A stretch of DNA of 64,000 nt from Diplolepis rosae (Eukaryota; Arthropoda; Insecta; Hymenoptera; Diplolepididae), in contig JAPYXD010000701.1 in assembly GCA_030998225.1 (NCBI GenBank), positions 7,858,501-7,922,500 on the forward strand, in the 5' to 3' direction. Position numbers and translations under genes: made by a program. Of this stretch, positions 58,310 to 64,000 are shown one piece after another (within the stretch, counting starts at the first letter, position 1; each line of letters begins with the position of its first letter). The notes below the pieces were generated by a model. That model did no database searches and was not told where the DNA came from. It saw nothing but the letters and a program-made list of their open reading frames with translations.

Positions 58310-58656
58310 TTCGAAGAAAAATGGCCCAATGATGCCATCGTGCCAAAATCCGCACCAAACAGTTACTCGTTGTGGGAGCATCGGCTTCTCAATAATGACG
58401 TTCGGATTTTCTGAGCCCCAAATGCGAAAATTTTGCTTATTGACCTTATTGACCTTTTGCCCAAACAATCGATAATGTACTGAAAAATTGGGTTGATCGA
58501 ATGGGGTACTGTAAGGCCAGCCGTGGCAGTCATTTGAATGATGTGTTTCTTAAATGGAAAGGTTCAATCTTTCTAATAAAACCATACTTTTTAAAAAATA
58601 TCCATAAGTTTTTTTTTTAGCCGATTCCAATTCCAAATGTTAGATGGCCCACCCTG
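58310..58656 (-). mobile_element. 5' end of a DD41D-like transposon (TIR plus transposase fragment)
   Basis: From 58656 inward (minus strand) CAGGGTGGGCCATCTAACAT, then a leader, then HYRLFGQKVNKVNKQNFRIW, GSENPNVIIEKPMLPQRVTV, WCGFWHDGIIGPFF ending about 58315. TA follows at 58657-58658. It is the copy that ties the TIR of 54453-55372 to a coding transposon. Confidence 0.8.
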
Positions 58657-58659
58657 TAT

Positions 58660-59615
58660 AACGCAAAAAAAAACAATAATGTTTTTATTTCTGAAAAAGA
58701 ACTTTTCTCACTTTTCGACAATAAAAACAATTTTTCCATGGTCGTTTTCCGTAACCAGCAATAAGTTGAAATAAACACTAATTTATTTTGAGAGAATGAT
58801 TCATCGGGACCTTTAATCCTTTTACTTTTTGTAAGATTGTATACAAAAACTAGCGACTATAAATTAAGAACACTGCGTCTGCGTATATTTTCGTCCCAAT
58901 ATATAACGATTTGCACACATGAAAGATCCAATTATGTACAAGTTTAGAGATTTCCTTAACTTGCTGATTGTGAAGACGCGATTTTCTGAATTTCCTTTGA
59001 CTTCCTGCTGGTATGGTAGCGAAAACCACTCAGGGGACTAATAATTAAATAATTACTAGGTTTGTAATAATTGATTTCGCATCAAGTCAGTATTTTTTCC
59101 GATTTTTGAGTAATGTGACACATAAATGCTTTAGAGAAGACAAACGTTTCGGCCACAAATGGGGACCCTCTTCAGTGCCATAAGTATTTTTTTTAACAAA
59201 ATTACAGCAAAGTGCTATACAAATCTTATTTTATAAAATTATTATTATGTTTTTTTTGTTCTTTTGTTTTTTTTCCTTTCTGTTCACTTATTGTAATGAT
59301 ATAAGTGAGATTTGTCAAACGAATTATCAATTATTAGGGTTGACGGTACAAGATTTTTCGAAAATAGAAATAACAACTGAAATAATAAACGCTTTCCAAT
59401 GTTTTTGGGTCCATTTTGAGGACTTTTATTAGGATAGTATTAAATTGAGAAGCATGAATAATTATACATTTTTCGTTGCATGACGTAAAATGCTATGCAT
59501 TTAATGAGGATCTCTACTATACTTTTTTATACTCTGTAATCGATCCTTACCGCGCCAGATCAGTAATTACACATGTATTCTACAGCGATTAGAATTATTT
59601 AAAAAAATATTCATC
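58660..59615. other. Intergenic DNA with a possible Penelope-like tail
   Basis: 59128-59170 (AAACGTTTCGGCCACAAATG, GGGACCCTCTTCAGTG) resembles the GAAGA...CGAAACGT linker seen near the 3' end of Penelope-like elements. It is short and unsupported by GIY-YIG sequence. Nothing else seen; the frame at 59247-59432 is low complexity at its start. Confidence 0.4.
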
Positions 59616-59621
59616 ACGCAA

Positions 59622-59864
59622 CTATAGAATTGTCTCAGGAGGATAATTAATAAACTTTTTTAATAAATCAGCAATCCATCCCTCTGGCTGATAGGGTTCA
59701 TCGCTTGGTCTTAGGCGTTGATCAATCTGGATCTCTTTAGCAAGGAACGGTAAGAAATTGTAAATTTTTACAAATTCAGCAAAGTCCTCCTTATGGACTG
59801 CAGGAGTGATTCCTACTAGTACAAATTTTTTTTCACCCATAAATACAGGCCCACCAAAGTCACC
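59622..59864 (-). CDS. Gene D exon 5 (GDFGGP exon)
   Basis: Acceptor TAACAG before GGT at 59864; stop TAG at 59624-59622. 80 residues. The TTT codon at the Ser195 position is clear on reading the strand. Confidence 0.88.
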   Translation of the reverse strand, partial: GDFGGPVFMGEKKFVLVGITPAVHKEDFAEFVKIYNFLPFLAKEIQIDQRLRPSDEPYQPEGWIADLLKKFINYPPETIL

Positions 59865-61375
59865 CTGTTAGAGAATGAAAAATATTTTATTTTTAATTTG
59901 CGCACCGAGAATAAAGAGATAAATATAATGATAAAGGAACTCAACATGTCAAATCATAGTCCTACTAAGAAATCATGTATCTACGTAAAGATCATCAAAC
60001 TATTTTCAGTATTAATTACAAACTCAGACGATAAATCCAAGCTTAAGATAGTTGTGCCAGAAATCAGGTCTCTGATATAAAAGGTTTTTCCATGATTTTA
60101 AGGCTTGCAATAATATTATCAGTCGTGTCATAAAAAAAAGATTACTTTTTTATGAAAAAAAAATGTTGAACTATTCCCTACAATTCTACCATTTTGAATT
60201 TTCAGAATAAATAAATAATCTTCAAATATACTTATTTTTTAGAAGCAACACTTCTTTTAAAAAAATTTTTACAACGATTTCAGCCACTGAAAGCTTTACT
60301 GTCAAAATTTTAACCCTTTGCGGTCGTATTAAGTTTATACATAACATGTTTTGGTGGTTGAGAGTAGACATACGACCGCAAAGGGCTAAATGGTAGAGTT
60401 ATAGAGAATATTTTCCTTGAAAAAATAAGCCATGATTGATGAAAATACAATCATTTTTTTAAAATTTGTAAGAAGTGGCAGTAAGGAAAAATTCCATCAT
60501 AAAAAACAGTTGTTTTTTCTTTTATAAGATACGACTGATAATATAATTTCAAGTCTTGAAATCATAGAAAACCTTTTTTTCCCAGAGACTTGATTTCTGG
60601 CACAACAACTACCTTAATTAATTATGAATAAATAAACTTTTTTGATGAAAACGAAGAAAAAATAATAATAAATAATGAATAAAACTTTTTAGAAATATTT
60701 TTCATTCTGAATTCGTGAAATACAGAATTTTGTATTACTTTAGCAATTAGCTGTGTTATAAAGATGAAAATTATCTATGTACTTAATTCGTTTACATAAT
60801 TTGATGAATTCTCAAACACGGCACTCGAATAAATTACTATAATTGTGATTGCTTGATAGGCCATAAAGATCGTTCCAAAAAGCTATTTATTGAGTAACCT
60901 TAGTTATTGGGCCCTTCCAGAAAAACGACAATTCAGAAATATAAAAACTTACGATTAAATAGTTTTCTTCAATCTAACAACTTTTGCACCCAAAGTTTTT
61001 GACGTTTTTGCACGTCAAAAATATTTTCTAACGAGAGTCTATAGGAAAGATGCGATTTTGCACAAGATCGTTTTTCATAGCTGTTCAATAATAATTATAG
61101 GGGGAAATTCTTTTTATTATTTTACTTACTAAAGTCATATCATACGCTGAGTCGCTTTTGAATAAATATGAGCATGTCGGTCTATGGTACACAACATAGA
61201 ACCTTCTCCATGCGGTATCCCAACGCCAATGATTTTGCTTCCTTGAAAAATCAGTCAATATGTCATCTGGATCGTCCCAACCTAGTTGGTTGACTGTTAA
61301 TCCTTCATCCACATCTTCTAATCTAAATTGAATTGGCACAACACCCTCCAGAGTCATAAAAATCGGATTTCTTAG
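59622..61375 (-). CDS. Gene D: serine protease homologue, last two exons (GDFGGP)
   Basis: Exons 61375-61130 and 59864-59622 have the same borders and phases as exons 4 and 5 of genes B and C. Joined they give 162 residues: LRNPIFMTLEGVVPIQFRLE, DVDEGLTVNQLGWDDPDDIL, KQNHWRWDTAWRRF, YDMTL, then GDFGGPVFMGEKKFVLVGIT, FVKIYNFLPFLAKEI, and the C-terminal extension EGWIADLLKKFIN, ending PPETIL. Phe replaces Ser195. Both exons are open. The upstream exons must lie beyond position 64000, on the far side of the nested transposons; the 57/102 positions are therefore not visible. Compared with B and C the loop after GIT is shorter. Confidence 0.86.
60046..60625. mobile_element. Foldback element with nested mini-palindrome, in gene D intron 4
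   Basis: AGTTGTGCCAGAAATCAGGT near 60050 pairs with AGACTTGATTTCTGGCACAACAACT near 60610 (imperfect). Arms run about 200 bp. At the centre 60311-60390 is a perfect-arm hairpin (ACCCTTTGCGGTCGTAT with ATACGACCGCAAAGGGCT). A diverged relative is at 39950-40345. Confidence 0.78.
61130..61375 (-). CDS. Gene D exon 4 (Gly-Trp exon)
   Basis: Acceptor GTTTTAG, donor GTAAGT; 246 bp, phase 0 both sides. Most similar by eye to gene A exon 4 (WRRF, FKS, LGWDxP). Confidence 0.88.
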
Positions 61376-61649
61376 CTAAAACAAAATTTAATTTGTTCCT
61401 CTAAAAAAATTTCATAACTCATAAATTTTCTGATATAAAGGGTTTTCCAATTAGAGGTTTCATTTTAATTTATTAGAAAAGTGCGTGTTTTTTGTGAAAA
61501 ATCATTTGATTTTTATTTCCTTCAATAGCGAAAGGTTTGCCATTATTAATGAAAAACAATATCATTCATATGGCCTCCACGGCTACGTTTGCAGGATCAT
61601 GCTCTTTTGATGAAATTTTCCATTAAATTTTTGCACATTTGGGGCTCTA

Positions 61650-63429
61650 TTGGGTTGTCAACAAAGTCATTTCGCTTTATTTCGCTAGATGACTTTAGTC
61701 GTTTGAAGTCGTCCTTCTCCATTGCAAACTTCAGACCATATATGGTATCTGACAGCTGACGTTTCATAGATCATTCAGTAAAAAAATGTTCTAAGTTTTG
61801 TCAGAACTAGCAACTCGTAAAATCGTTAGCTTCTATCAAAATTACGCCAGACCACATACGAGGTCTGTTAAAAAAATAAGGTGAATTTTCAAATTTCGTG
61901 GGCTATGTACATTCGATTCTCAATTTTTTTCCTATGTTGGCACACTTGTCCCAAATGTATGTTCACAGTTTTAGCAATGTAGCATTTTTTGTTTGTTTGT
62001 GAGAGGCATAAAGGTTAGAAGTGTTTTGCGTGTGTTGGCGATTTTCTGCTGTCGAAAAAAATGGATCAAAGAATATACATCAAATTTTGTGTAAAAAATG
62101 GAATTAAGTGCTCAAAAACACTTGAAATGTTGAAAGTGGCATACGGTAAATGTACTGTAAGTTAAAAAAGTGTTTACAAGTGGTACAAGCTCTTCACAGA
62201 AGGTCGAGAAGAGGTGAATGACGACGCTCGCCCTGGACGGCCCAGCACGTCAACAATCAATGAAAACACTGAAGCAGTGTAGAAAATTGTTATGTAGAAT
62301 CGTCGAATCACTATTAGAGAAATTGCTGAGGATGTCGACATATCGGTTGGCTCATGCCATGCAATTTTTTTGGATATTTTGGGTCTGAAGCGTGTGGCAG
62401 CGAAGTTCGTTCGAAAATTGCTGAATTTTGACAAAAAACCCGTTGCATGACCATCGCTCAGGGAATCTTGAATGACGTCAACGAGAATCCAGATTTGCTT
62501 AAAAAGGTTATAACTGGTGACGAATCATGAGTATATGGTTGTGACGTCGAAACCAAAGCATAATCGTCCCAATGTAAGCACACTGAATCACCAAGACCGA
62601 AAAAAGCACGTCAAGTTCGGTCAAATGTCAAGGTTTTGCTCACTGTTTTCTTTGATTATCATGGCGTAGTGCATCAGAAGTTCTTACCATAAGGTCGTAC
62701 GGTTAATAAAGAGTATTACCTTGAAGTTATGCGCCGTTTGCGTGAAGCAATATGGAAGAAACGCCCGGAATTATAGAAAAACAATTCATGGCTTTTGCAT
62801 CGCGATAACGCATCTGCTCACTCGCCATTGCTTGTTCGTAATTTTTTGGCCAAAAACAACACCGTAACAATGCCTCAGCCACCGTATTCACCAGATTTAG
62901 CCCCCTGTGACTTTTTCCTGTTCCCAAGATTGAAGAGACCCATGAAAGGACAGCGTTTTGCCACGATTGAGGAGATAAAAACCGAATCGCTGAGAGAGCT
63001 TAAGGACATACCAAAAAGTTAATATCAGAAGTGCTTCGAGGATTGGAAAAAACCTTATTTTTTTAACAGACCTCGTTCATCTTTGGTCACTCGCAAAAAA
63101 TTATTGGAGCTAGGCTGGGAAGTGATGCCTCATCCACCGTATAATCTTGACCATGCACCATCCAATTATCATTTGTTCCGTTCACTTTAAAACCATTTGA
63201 ATAGAAAAACATTGGATTCAAATAAGGCTGTCAAGAATGAGTTGATTTCGTTTTTTACCTCTAAGAACCAAACTTTCTAAGAAAGCGGAATTATGAAGTT
63301 GACTGAAAGATGGCAAAAGGTCATCGAACAAAATGGTCAATACATAATTGATTTATGTTTGTTATTTGTATTAATAAACTTGCTTTGAAAATCATGAAAA
63401 AAAACTAAATGACTTTGTTGCCAACCCAA
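61650..63429 (+). mobile_element. Outer mariner, inserted in the DD41D element and itself interrupted
   Basis: TIRs TTGGGTTGTCAACAAAGTCA (61650) and TGACTTTGTTGCCAACCCAA (63429), TA at 61648-61649 and 63430-63431. C-terminal transposase: KIVSFYQNYARPHTR at about 61820-61858 (second catalytic Asp changed, QD to QN/Y context), interrupted, resuming SLVTRKKLLELGWEVMPHPP, YNLDHAPSNYHLFRSL (third Asp is Asn) and ERWQKVIEQNGQYIID to 63352. The N-terminal two thirds are deleted. Confidence 0.88.
61859..63075 (+). mobile_element. Inner mariner (DD34D), 1217 bp, decayed
   Basis: TIRs CGAGGTCTGTTAAAAAAATA (61859) and TATTTTTTTAACAGACCTCG (63075), TA on the left (61857-61858) and TT on the right. Transposase from 62061: MDQRIYIKFCVKNGIKCSKT, SVYKWYKLFTEGREEVNDDA, RPGRPSTSTINENTEAV, RRITIREIAEDVDISVGSCH, then broken frames to HRDNASAHSPLLVRNFLA (second Asp), PYSPDLAPCDFFLFPRLKRP (third Asp). 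Full length but with about ten stops or shifts. Confidence 0.92.
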
Positions 63430-64000
63430 TATTTCGTCGATAACGGCATGAATCTTCTCTTTGAGTTCATGAATTAACTGAGGAGCATCGGCATAAACCT
63501 TATCTTTCATGTAACCCCAAAGAAAAAAGTCTAGAGGTGTTAAATCACATGATCTCGGCGAACGATTGTAATCGCCGTTCCGAGAAATCACTCGGCCTGG
63601 ACACTTCTCACGCAAACAACCAATGGTTTCACCACTTGTGTGGCACTTAGCGCCGTCTTTTTAGAAACAAACATCGTCCACATCCATATCTTTCAATTCT
63701 GTCCATAAAAATTCATTAATCATGGTTCGATAGCGCAATCTATTCGCTGAAACAGCCGCTCCAACTTCATTTTCAAAAATATAAGGCCCAATGACCCCTC
63801 CTGTCCAAAAACCGCACAAAACAGTTACACTTTGCGGTTAGAGAGGCTTTTCAATAATCATTTTTGGGTTTTTGGGCCCTAAATGCGACAATTCTGCTTA
63901 TTAACGTAGCGTCCAAGGTGAAAATGAGCCTCATCGCTCTAAATGATTTTTCGGTGAAATTCAGGTTCATTTTCATGCATTTTTGTAGTGAATTTTAACA

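Larger units (their letters stand above)
61438..64000 (-). mobile_element. DD41D transposon interrupted by a nested mariner pair
   Basis: The 3' TIR AAGGGTTTTCCAATTAGAGG starts at 61438 next to TA. Its transposase runs on the minus strand from beyond 64000: ELSHLGPKNPKMIIEKPL, WTGGVIGPYIFENEVGAAVS, RYRTMINEFLWTELKDMDVD, KDGAKCHTSGETIG (second Asp), GRVISRNGDYNRSPRSCDLT, PLDFFLWGYMKDKVYADAPQ (third Asp), KEKIHAVIDEI to 63430. It continues across the insertion at 61649 as EPQMCKNLMENFIKRA, then SCKRSRGGHMNDIVFH. A stop at the QQDG site (F-stop-KDG) shows it is dead. It lies in intron 3 of gene D or upstream of it. Confidence 0.88.

Noticed and set aside
59247..59432. 61-codon plus frame starting with a Phe-rich signal-like segment
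   Set aside because: The hydrophobic start is a poly-T run, and no splice partner or homologue is visible.

Overview
This window is eukaryotic, AT-rich and full of transposons. It is almost certainly an insect nuclear genome. I lean towards a hymenopteran such as a parasitoid wasp because of the mix of mariner/Tc1, DD41D, hAT, R1-clade, gypsy and Penelope-like copies, but nothing in the window proves the order. Genes have short exons with canonical GT/AG splice sites and introns swollen by transposon insertions. There are no operons, CRISPR arrays or bacterial signals.

The host genes are a head-to-tail family on the minus strand. They encode secreted chymotrypsin-fold serine protease homologues (pseudoproteases) with one shared five-exon structure: signal peptide exon (phase 1), N-terminal exon (ending in a split Cys codon, equivalent to Cys42), His57/Asp102 exon, Gly-Trp exon, and GDxGGP exon with a C-terminal extension. 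Gene A (12511 down to 701, last exon outside the window) has an in-frame stop. Gene B (34163 or 38293 down to 19233; 312 aa) and gene C (54140 down to 40679; 315 aa) are complete and open, and their splice phases add up exactly. Gene D (61375 down to 59622) shows only its last two exons. In B and C the triad is rewritten as Ser-Asp-His: the His57 position is Ser (TAAS/TTAS instead of TAAHC) and the Ser195 position is His (GDHGGP). Gene D has GDFGGP. A second signal-peptide exon with its promoter lies inside a direct repeat of about 570 bp, giving gene B two possible first exons.

Region by region: 1-589 Tc1 copy; 701-12511 gene A, with a decayed R1 piece, a 5-kb hAT foldback enclosing the 3' part of a gypsy element, and an irritans-type mariner in its introns; 13.8-15.4 kb gypsy remains; 15.4-19.1 kb two mariners, a TTAA-flanked MITE and a THAP-domain element splitting a mariner; 19.2-38.3 kb gene B, holding a mariner, an R1-clade non-LTR element, a DD41D transposon, another mariner, a 1.5-kb near-perfect palindrome, a nearly full-length DD34D mariner ORF and hAT MITEs; 40.7-54.1 kb gene C, with several foldback elements, a gypsy copy carrying mariner and hAT insertions, a Tc1 copy and another TTAA MITE; 54.4-59.2 kb TA-flanked elements, a Penelope-like fragment and a second DD41D lineage; 59.6-64 kb gene D and a three-deep nest (mariner in mariner in DD41D transposon).

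Transposons account for most of the DNA between exons. The preserved open frames of B and C inside this debris suggest selection on the pseudoprotease family. A role as secreted, possibly venom or immune, serine protease homologues is inference.
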